DNA of 34,167 nucleotides from K189A clade bacterium (GTDB taxonomy: Bacteria; Pseudomonadota; Gammaproteobacteria; Pseudomonadales; Azotimanducaceae): NCBI GenBank assembly GCA_902565895.1, contig CACFGV010000021.1, positions 1 to 34,167 of the forward strand, written 5' to 3'. Below the pieces are notes generated by a model. The model saw nothing but the letters and a program-made list of their open reading frames with translations. It had not been told where the DNA came from and did not search any database. Both the position numbers and the translations under genes were made by a program. Positions 17,504-23,944 of this stretch are shown here, piece after piece. Position 1 is the first letter of the stretch. Every line of letters begins with the position of its first letter.

Positions 17504-18136
17504 ATGGAGTTTGTACAGGCCAACGAACAGATGCTCGAACAGTATGCAGCGGATATTCCGGAGTTAGTGCACGCGACGGGTCCGGTGTCTTACGACTACC
17601 ATTTTCCCAAGCGCAAGATTTTTGATGCGTTGGTCACCCGTTCTTGGCGCACGCCCAGCACACTGTTTGCTGCGGAGGCTACGCGCTTAGCCATCGAAGA
17701 CGGCGAGTTGTTAGGCATTGAGATCGGCTTTCACGGCATAGAGTATAGGAAGCGAATTGCGGCGCTCAGTCCTGCATGGGCGGAAATACTGGCAGCAGGC
17801 ATAGCCAACCCAGCAGACGTACAGGAAGTACTAGAGCATTCGGACCATGCCAGTTGGCTCAACCCGGTGATCGGCGAAGGTACCTACTATGTCCACGCGT
17901 TGTCGGTTAAGCCTGCGGCGCGGGGCAAACGGGTAGGCATGCAACTGCTATCCAACGCTATTGAATCGGCTCGACAACAAGGTTTTGGAAAGTTACAACT
18001 GGATGTGCTGTCGGACAACCCGGCGGTCAACTTTTACCAGTCTATGGGCCTAACCTTGCTTGTGGAATCCCGTGCCCCCATTCCTGAACGGCACGGCGTG
18101 CCACCTGAGTGGCGTATGGGGATTGTGTTGGATTGA
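17504..18136 (+). CDS. GNAT-family N-acetyltransferase
   Basis: This 210-aa protein has a GNAT fold in its C-terminal half: VHALSVKPAARGKRVGMQLL contains the acetyl-CoA pyrophosphate loop (RGKRVG), and NPAVNFYQSMGLTLL is the usual motif B region. The N-terminal half contains a helical segment with several acidic residues. Members transfer an acetyl group from acetyl-CoA to an amine on small molecules or proteins; the acceptor is unknown. GGAG lies seven bases before the ATG. The gene is divergent from the MBL-fold hydrolase and no other gene follows it on this strand for several kilobases. Confidence 0.88.
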   Translation: MEFVQANEQMLEQYAADIPELVHATGPVSYDYHFPKRKIFDALVTRSWRTPSTLFAAEATRLAIEDGELLGIEIGFHGIEYRKRIAALSPAWAEILAAGIANPADVQEVLEHSDHASWLNPVIGEGTYYVHALSVKPAARGKRVGMQLLSNAIESARQQGFGKLQLDVLSDNPAVNFYQSMGLTLLVESRAPIPERHGVPPEWRMGIVLD

Positions 18137-18299
18137 GGGTTTGGATCTTTTAAAAATTAAAGATTGCTTGGATGTTTATAGGGGCATTCTTCGATTGGCT
18201 GCGCAGACCTATCAAATCGGTGTTTGGTAATCGCTGGGGTGCAGCTTTTTTTGCGGCCAGAGCGGATCGCATCTAAACCACACTGTCTTACAAATCCTG

Positions 18300-20177
18300 C
18301 TAACTATGACATTTAGATGGCAAATCCAGTGTTGGGTTACGGTCAAAGAAGCCCACGGGGATCAGGTGAAAGCCGGTGTATTCCACGGGCATCACAGGCC
18401 AATCCTCTGGGCGCGGCACGTGGGTGAGCGCCACGGTATGCCACATCACTAAATCACACTCGGCAATATCCCGATTGTGCTGTGTGTACTCAGGTAGACC
18501 GCCGCCATCGTGCATCACGGTGTGGGCGCCTGCGGCGCTGAACTCACCCTCAGCGTATGGTGTAGCCCAAATATGATGCTTACCAAATGCACCTCGCCGG
18601 CCTACTGCCGAAGTCTCGGATGCTAGCAGCGAAGGCGATCCTGCCGGCAGCAGCTTGTAGGACACGGGGTTACCCAAGCCATTCAGCGAAGCAGGATTCA
18701 CAACCTTCCAATGCCGACTTCGCTCCGGGGCAATATTTCGCTTCGCTGCAGACTCATTGGTTAAGTGGCGTGAGACGGATTGGAACTGGGTGCCGTCGGG
18801 ATTGGTGTCGCTGACCGGCAACAGCTCAATTTGACTCTCAAATAGGGAATTGGCTCCGCCGTCTAAGTCCCAGTCCAGGCGGAAACAGAATACGTGTTGG
18901 TGCACAGGTGAGGCCAAGCCCTCCGCGATTAACGGAGACTGAGTCGGGTTGTGGGTCTCTGGGGTTACTGCACTGACACCAACAATACCTGTCAGTTTGA
19001 TTTCCATTTGAATGGTGCCGTCAAGGTACAAGTACCAGTAAAAGCCGTAGTCGTAATTACCGATGGTAAAAATGGAGCTGATGACTAAGCGGCGAGACCG
19101 TCGTACCTCGCTGGTTTGGGATTCACTGTCATAGTGTTTCCACTGAATGCCGTAATCCTCTTCGTGCATGCAAATGGCGTTTTCCACCGACTTGACCTTG
19201 CCTTCCCAGGTCACCTGATGAACGTCGAAGTAGAAAATTTCCCCCAAGCAATCGCAGCCTAGCTTTAACGAATTAACCAGCATGCCCATGTTGTATTCCG
19301 ACGCATCTAGCACATGCTTCCACGAATGCATATTGTCATTATCGCCGTAGGGAACGATCATTTCCGACAGCGCCGCCCGATAAAGTAGAGGTCGTTGCTG
19401 TAGCGACAGTTGGTGCAGGACCAAGCCATGAACTGGATGAATGGACACAGAAAATTCATAGCCCTGCCATTTCACTTGATAGCCGTCCACTTCGAAACTA
19501 GGGCCATCGGGCTGCACGATTTCAAGATCTTTAAGATCTGTGCGGGTGCGCTCTTGGTGAGCGGAATCGAAGCGGCCAGGATTCGGCGGCATCGGGATCA
19601 CGCCTGAGTCCTCAACGAAGATAACTTTCTGATCCGTCACATCAACGTGGCAAATCAGACCATGGATGGGCCGGGCGTAGCCATTGTCGGTGTCGTCTTC
19701 GCGTAGGAAGGCAATGCAGCGAACGGCTCTATGCCCCTTTGGCAGTTGGTCTACTGGATAACCGCCTGCGGGCCATGGGTCGATCTGGATGCGAGCTAAG
19801 TCCTCATCGGTATCGCACCGGATGCCTCGGGCTTTGACCGCGTCCAGCCATTGCGCATGGTTTTTTGTCAGGTGAATCGCTAAGCCCAAATCTTTGTATC
19901 CATAGGGCGCTTGGGCTGCACTGGGCAGACGATCCAATCGATCTATTTGCTGTTTCGTTAGGTTGACTAGGGCTTCGAAGCCGCCGTCCGAGACACTGTC
20001 TGTGCCCAACAATCGAACAACCCGATCGGTCGGAGCGCCTGCTTTGACTAGGCTTTTTGTTGGCTCTTCCAAACCGGATGAACAAAATACGGCGTGCTCA
20101 TCTGCATGAGCCTGGCGAAAAATCGCCACCGCATCTTCAATTTCCATTGCGGAGAGGGGCTCTAGCGGATGGGTCAT
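18300..20177 (-). CDS. Copper-containing primary-amine oxidase (topaquinone enzyme), cytosolic
   Basis: This 625-aa protein has the usual length of microbial copper amine oxidases and all expected active-site residues. The topaquinone precursor is Tyr375 in TIGNYDYGF. The copper ligands are His426 and His428 in PVHQHVF and His586 in LTHVPRPEDWPVMP. The catalytic base is Asp291 in LDASEYNMG. These positions lie within about seven of their equivalents in the Arthrobacter globiformis enzyme. It oxidises a primary amine to an aldehyde with release of ammonia and hydrogen peroxide. There is no signal peptide, unlike periplasmic TynA, so peroxide would form in the cytoplasm. AAGGATT precedes the ATG. 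It follows the iron alcohol dehydrogenase on the same strand after 187 bases that contain a tandem repeat and a candidate promoter. Confidence 0.95.
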   Translation of the reverse strand: MTHPLEPLSAMEIEDAVAIFRQAHADEHAVFCSSGLEEPTKSLVKAGAPTDRVVRLLGTDSVSDGGFEALVNLTKQQIDRLDRLPSAAQAPYGYKDLGLAIHLTKNHAQWLDAVKARGIRCDTDEDLARIQIDPWPAGGYPVDQLPKGHRAVRCIAFLREDDTDNGYARPIHGLICHVDVTDQKVIFVEDSGVIPMPPNPGRFDSAHQERTRTDLKDLEIVQPDGPSFEVDGYQVKWQGYEFSVSIHPVHGLVLHQLSLQQRPLLYRAALSEMIVPYGDNDNMHSWKHVLDASEYNMGMLVNSLKLGCDCLGEIFYFDVHQVTWEGKVKSVENAICMHEEDYGIQWKHYDSESQTSEVRRSRRLVISSIFTIGNYDYGFYWYLYLDGTIQMEIKLTGIVGVSAVTPETHNPTQSPLIAEGLASPVHQHVFCFRLDWDLDGGANSLFESQIELLPVSDTNPDGTQFQSVSRHLTNESAAKRNIAPERSRHWKVVNPASLNGLGNPVSYKLLPAGSPSLLASETSAVGRRGAFGKHHIWATPYAEGEFSAAGAHTVMHDGGGLPEYTQHNRDIAECDLVMWHTVALTHVPRPEDWPVMPVEYTGFHLIPVGFFDRNPTLDLPSKCHS

Positions 20178-20190
20178 TGTTGAATCCTTA

Positions 20191-20242
20191 TTTTGTTGCT
20201 ACGAAAAAAGGTAAGCGTTTTGTTGCCACGAAAAAATAAGCG
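20191..20242. repeat. Abutting imperfect tandem repeat in the amine oxidase leader
   Basis: Two copies of about 27 and 25 bases lie head to tail: 20191-20217 and 20218-20242. Both begin TTTTGTTG, continue C/T-ACGAAAAAA, and end TAAGCG. They differ by one substitution and a two-base GG insertion. The copies sit just upstream of the amine oxidase ribosome-binding site, so they would be in its mRNA leader or form a double operator. No similar repeat was noticed elsewhere in the window. Confidence 0.75.
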
Positions 20243-20269
20243 CCGCACAGTCACGCAAAAAGTCATACC

Positions 20270-20285
20270 GCCTATAGCGTGCCAA
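20270..20285 (-). promoter_or_regulatory. Candidate sigma-54-like promoter before the amine oxidase
   Basis: On the minus strand TTGGCACGCTATAGGC has the -24 GG and -12 GC elements separated by the required ten bases, and TTGGCACG matches the -24 consensus closely. The -12 element is AGGC rather than TTGC, which weakens the call. It lies about 93 bases upstream of the amine oxidase start. Nitrogen-controlled expression of an amine oxidase would fit a sigma-54 promoter, but this is inference. Confidence 0.3.
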
Positions 20286-20364
20286 CGTTCAGTTGGGACA
20301 CTTCACCAAAACAGAGCGCGCCTAGGCGGTGAAACCAAGGCACGCTTAAGTCGTTTCGCTGGTT

Positions 20365-21507
20365 TTACCAGGCCGCTTCGTACATGGTCTCAAAACCTGC
20401 CTGATCCACCTGGCGCGGATTGGTCACGTTAACTGGGTCAGCCAAGGCATCTTCAATAAGCACACTCAGCAAATCGCCTGATCCACCTAAATCACTTATT
20501 GAACGATCGATGCCTATGTCGCTGCGTAACTGAATCACGGCGTCAATTGCACCGGCACCGGTTTCTGGGCCAGAAGGTCCAAGAATTCGCGCGACTTCGG
20601 CGTACTTTTCCTCGCGGACGGACATGTTGTACTCCATTACGTGAGGCAGCATCGTCGCAAGAGTTTGTCCGTGGGCAGCGTTTAGTCTGGCCGAAATCGC
20701 ATGGCCAGTGCCATGAGCCGATCCAAGGCCAGTTACGTTAAACGCCTGTGCAGCCATGGCGGAGCCCAGCAACATCTGAGACCGCGCTTCGATGTCTTGA
20801 CCGTCGGTCACGACTTTTCGCAGGTTCCCGGCCACTTTACGAATGGCCTCAAGGGCAATGGCATCTGAGTATGCATTTGCACCAACGGACACAAATGCTT
20901 CAACCGCATGGGTCAGTACATCAAAGCCACAGGTCGCCGTTGGGTAGGTTGGTAGTCCAACGGTGAGGTCCGGGTCGAGGACTGAAAATGCCGGTGTAAT
21001 GCTGGGGTGCACGACATAGGTCTTACGACCGAGCCGGGTATTGGTAATCACACAGGCGCTATTTGTTTCTGAGCCTGTACCTGCGGTTGTGGGAACCGCA
21101 ATGACTGGAGCGGCAGCAGGTGTGGGCTGGGCACCTTGCATTTCTTCGACTGTGCCGGGATTTGAGGCGAGCAGTGCAATCGACTTACCGCAATCCATAG
21201 AAGAGCCACCCCCAATCGGCACCACAACAGCATCGCCAAGTTCTTTGAGCTTTTCGGCTCCGGCTTCAACGTTGAGGTCCGTCGGGTTAGGTTCAACGCC
21301 GTCGAATACTTCGACTGATAAGTTCGCTGCGCGAAGCGCCTCCAAAATAGGATCAAGCACACCACTTGCGGCCAGGTTTTTATCGGTCACGATCAAGGCT
21401 GCACTCTTACCCAGCGCCTGAATGTGATTGTTTAAGTCTTTTGCCGCACCCCTGTTAAACACAATTGTGGGCAGAGGACGGACAGTAAAGTTCTCGTTTG
21501 AAAGCAA
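20365..21507 (-). CDS. Iron-containing (group III) alcohol dehydrogenase
   Basis: AAGGAG lies eight bases before a TTG at 21507, so that codon is the likely start rather than the GTG at 21516, which directly abuts the ribosome-binding site. The product is 380 aa, the usual size. The NAD(P)-binding motif GGGSSMDCGK lies near residue 100. The metal-ligand region has FDVLTHAVEAF (Asp196, His200), GLGSAHGTGHA (His265) and NAAHGQ (His279), matching the ligand spacing of FucO-type enzymes. These enzymes interconvert alcohols and aldehydes or ketones with NAD(P) and a bound Fe2+ or Zn2+. The gene lies between an NTF2-like gene and the amine oxidase on the same strand, so it may process the aldehyde made by the oxidase. 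Confidence 0.92.
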   Translation of the reverse strand: MLSNENFTVRPLPTIVFNRGAAKDLNNHIQALGKSAALIVTDKNLAASGVLDPILEALRAANLSVEVFDGVEPNPTDLNVEAGAEKLKELGDAVVVPIGGGSSMDCGKSIALLASNPGTVEEMQGAQPTPAAAPVIAVPTTAGTGSETNSACVITNTRLGRKTYVVHPSITPAFSVLDPDLTVGLPTYPTATCGFDVLTHAVEAFVSVGANAYSDAIALEAIRKVAGNLRKVVTDGQDIEARSQMLLGSAMAAQAFNVTGLGSAHGTGHAISARLNAAHGQTLATMLPHVMEYNMSVREEKYAEVARILGPSGPETGAGAIDAVIQLRSDIGIDRSISDLGGSGDLLSVLIEDALADPVNVTNPRQVDQAGFETMYEAAW

Positions 21508-21554
21508 TGTAAGCACTCCTTAATAGTTATTCTGGTTTAACCCAGGGTCAAAAC

Positions 21555-22037
21555 TCATTCTGGCTGATAGGGCAACGAAGAATGATGCAGGACAATACGC
21601 AGTGTACCTGCCTTATCCATTTTGTAACCCCAGCTTTTGTCGACCTTCAGGACAGTTCCGTTTTTGTCAGTGAAGGTCACGCTGCCCATCCACATGGCGA
21701 CGTCGCCTTGTATAAGGTAACCAGCGGTTTGTGAAACGACAGATCGCCAGCCTTTAATGCCAAAACCGCCGTCATCTGGGTAATCGTCGCTATGGCCAAC
21801 GAAGTAGGCAAGGGCGCCGTCCCGAGTTGTACGGAAAGTCTGTTCTCCGTTGGCCAACGTCGGCTTAAACAGAACGGGCCCGAGCTCGTAGCCATAGGCG
21901 GTATCAAGCGCGGCACCGGCCACTGTTCTCGCCGCATCGATGCCTCGCTGGTCAAACGCCGTAGAAATTGCAATTAAAGCATCCCCCCAAGTTTGTCTTG
22001 CAGCGGCAAGGGCTTGTTCGGTTATCTCTGTGGTCAT
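21555..22037 (-). CDS. NTF2/SnoaL-like small protein
   Basis: The ATG at 22037 is chosen because AGGGATGAGGAG directly precedes it; an upstream start at 22172 would add 45 unconvincing residues. The 160-aa product resembles the NTF2-like alpha+beta cone fold: an N-terminal helix (ALAAARQTWGDALIAISTAF), then strands including AMWMGSVTFTDKNG and the C-terminal LRIVLHHSSLPY, which is typical of SnoaL/ketosteroid-isomerase-like and CaMKII-association-type proteins. No signal peptide is present. Such folds bind small ligands and sometimes act as isomerases or hydratases. It is the first gene of the minus-strand set with the alcohol dehydrogenase (47-base gap), so a role in the same pathway is plausible but unproven. 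Confidence 0.75.
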   Translation of the reverse strand: MTTEITEQALAAARQTWGDALIAISTAFDQRGIDAARTVAGAALDTAYGYELGPVLFKPTLANGEQTFRTTRDGALAYFVGHSDDYPDDGGFGIKGWRSVVSQTAGYLIQGDVAMWMGSVTFTDKNGTVLKVDKSWGYKMDKAGTLRIVLHHSSLPYQPE

Positions 22038-22339
22038 CTCCTCATCCCTGGTAGCGCCATTGGAACCATCGCAAGCATAATTGGGCAGACACGATGAATG
22101 AATATAAAATCGATTGTGAAGCTCCTTGAGCCGCGGTATCAAATGTTGAAAGCAACCGTTATAAGTCCCCAAGAACCAGGCCCGCGACTAAACGCCCTCG
22201 TGAGCGAACAGGGGGCGGCTACCGCCGAACCTGTGGGGCGCCTGATTGATGGCGCTGACCCAGCCGGCGAAGGGGACCGTAACATCAGGCGAACAAATGC
22301 AAAAGCGCCACTCGCTGTGACTGCGCCGGCGGAATTCTA
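22038..22339. other. 302-base divergent intergenic region
   Basis: This separates the minus-strand NTF2-like/alcohol dehydrogenase/amine oxidase set from the plus-strand deacylase and must hold promoters for both directions. I see no convincing -35/-10 pair. A plus-strand frame of 80 codons (22098-22340) ends in a TAATG overlap with the deacylase start, but its sequence resembles no protein I recognise. It may be a short leader ORF or chance. Confidence 0.4.
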
Positions 22340-23335
22340 ATGCGTTCGCCAATTGCAGCGGAAATCGATTACGAGGCTGACGGTAAGCAGTCAGGCTACC
22401 TGCGCCTGCCACACTCGGTACATCGCTCGGCTTATGGTTGGATCCCGATTCCCATAGTGCAGATTAAAAACGGAGACGGCCCAACACTTTTGTTAATGGC
22501 AGGGAATCACGGTGACGAGTATGAAGGACAAGTCGCGGTCACTCGACTTGCCAAAGACTTGCAGCCCGAGATGCTGCAAGGGCGGGTCATTCTTTTGCCC
22601 ATGGCTAATTTTCCAGCGGCTAAAGCTGGATACCGGACCTCACCCATTGACGATGGCAACTTAAACCGATCTTTCCCTGGAGATCCTACGGGTACGGTGA
22701 CCCAGGTCATTGCCCATTACATTGAATCAGTGCTAATGAGGATTGCCGACTACGCTATCGATCTCCATTCCGGCGGCAGCTCTTTGCATTACATTCCCAC
22801 CGTTCTTTATGGCGACCGTGAAGACCCGCAAGAGATGGCTGAAGTGCTCCGTCTTACCGAAGCCTTTGCCGCTCCCTTCGCGCTGCATTACCGACGATCC
22901 GGTGACATTGTGTCCACAGCAGCTGCTCGACGCCAAGGTACGATTGCCGTAACCGTAGAGATGGGAGGGTCTGGTACCGTGACGCCGTACGCTTTGAAGG
23001 TAACCCAAGAAGGCATTGAACGGGTCATGGTTGAGCTGGGCATGTTACAAAAAACTGACCTAAGCGAGCCGATAAAAACGCGAATCCTACGCCTCACGGG
23101 TAAGCACAATTACGTGTACGCTCGACAAGACGGTCTGTTCGAACCCAGCGCCGAAATCGGCGAAGACATCGATGCCGGCCAAACCGCGGGTTGGATTCAT
23201 AAACCAGAGGCACCCTGGGAAGACGCAACAGAAGTAGTGTTCCCGATTACCGCCACTGTCCTGTGTAAGCGCATCCCCGGGCGCGTGCAACCAGGCGACT
23301 GTCTGTATCAACTTGGGCAGGACGACACAGCTTAG
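22340..23335 (+). CDS. Succinylglutamate desuccinylase/aspartoacylase-family zinc deacylase (DoeB-like)
   Basis: This 331-aa protein belongs to the M14-like carboxypeptidase/aspartoacylase superfamily. Zinc ligands are His57 and Glu60 in GNHGDEYEG and His143 in DLHSGG. Arg110 in NLNRSFPG is the usual substrate-binding Arg, and Glu207 in TVEMGGSG is the catalytic base. The overall pattern is closest to DoeB, the N-alpha-acetyl-diaminobutyrate deacetylase of ectoine breakdown, and to similar N-acyl amine or amino acid deacylases. There is no signal peptide, so it acts in the cytoplasm. No other ectoine-degradation gene is present, so ectoine need not be the substrate. It is divergent from the amine oxidase set and precedes the TonB-dependent receptor on the same strand. 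Confidence 0.88.
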   Translation: MRSPIAAEIDYEADGKQSGYLRLPHSVHRSAYGWIPIPIVQIKNGDGPTLLLMAGNHGDEYEGQVAVTRLAKDLQPEMLQGRVILLPMANFPAAKAGYRTSPIDDGNLNRSFPGDPTGTVTQVIAHYIESVLMRIADYAIDLHSGGSSLHYIPTVLYGDREDPQEMAEVLRLTEAFAAPFALHYRRSGDIVSTAAARRQGTIAVTVEMGGSGTVTPYALKVTQEGIERVMVELGMLQKTDLSEPIKTRILRLTGKHNYVYARQDGLFEPSAEIGEDIDAGQTAGWIHKPEAPWEDATEVVFPITATVLCKRIPGRVQPGDCLYQLGQDDTA

Positions 23336-23944
23336 AGCCATATCATCGGTCAGCTGTAGCGACCGCAGTCTTGTCCCTGTGCAGTAACAAGAAGTACGCG
23401 TTGTAGTTCCTAGCGTCTGCTCTCGTAAACAATTCTTGGCCGCTTGCACGATCGATACTCCAGGAATAGCTAGTCTCTATTTGGTTGACGTTTCACCTCG
23501 GGGTAGTCTAAGTCGGCTGAAAAAAGTACCGCGCGAATACAAACAACAAGGTCTCACGATGCGCATTGTTGGGGGTCTATCAGTAGGTAGCAGCGCCTTG
23601 TAGTGGTCTGTGCCGTGCGGCTTAGTTGCACTCGTCCTGCAAACTGTTTCCTCAAGGGGGCTGAACGCTCACTCCTAAAAAGCCTATATAGCCCGTTTTT
23701 GTTGACACGCAAGCAAAAGTTGCAGTCATTGGCGAAACCCCAACACCTTTAGTCATGCGCAGCCGGTGCAGGAAAATTTTCGAGCTGCCGAATTCATTGA
23801 AAACGCCCCAGTTGCCGCTGATCACCAAGAGTGAGGCTTGTTCCCCTTGTAGCGCCTCGCCCCGAGGTTTGACGGAGTGTCAATTTTTTGTTAACAAAGT
23901 ATCCAGAGTCCGTATAAAAACTGGACCGAACGAGGGGAAAATTT
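23336..23944. other. 609-base non-coding region upstream of the TonB-dependent receptor
   Basis: No frame on either strand reads like a protein. The right end contains the palindromes and promoter listed separately. A TTGACA at 23701-23706 has no good -10 box at normal distance. CACCTCGGGG near 23494 and CCCCGAGG near 23861 are nearly complementary but 360 bases apart, which may be chance. A long leader RNA, a small RNA or a decayed gene could explain the length. Confidence 0.5.
23869..23918 (+). promoter_or_regulatory. Receptor promoter with nested palindromes
   Basis: TTGAC-N5-GTCAA (23869-23883) is a perfect interrupted inverted repeat. It is followed directly by a T run and the perfect 12-base palindrome TTTGTTAACAAA (23887-23898). 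A plausible -35 TTAACA (23891-23896) and -10 TATAAA (23913-23918) are 16 bases apart, so the second palindrome overlaps the -35 box. This layout suits control by a dimeric regulator. The receptor ATG lies 26 bases downstream of the -10 box with GAGGGG in between. Confidence 0.55.

Noticed and set aside
18145-18164. AT-rich inverted repeat ATCTTT/AAAGAT after the GNAT gene
   Set aside because: The stem is six A/T-rich base pairs and unlikely to act as an intrinsic terminator.
22340-23335. Assignment to the ectoine degradation pathway
   Set aside because: The enzyme is DoeB-like, but no doeA, doeC, doeD or ectoine transporter gene is present in the window.
23701-23706. TTGACA as a -35 box
   Set aside because: No acceptable -10 box lies 16-18 bases downstream.
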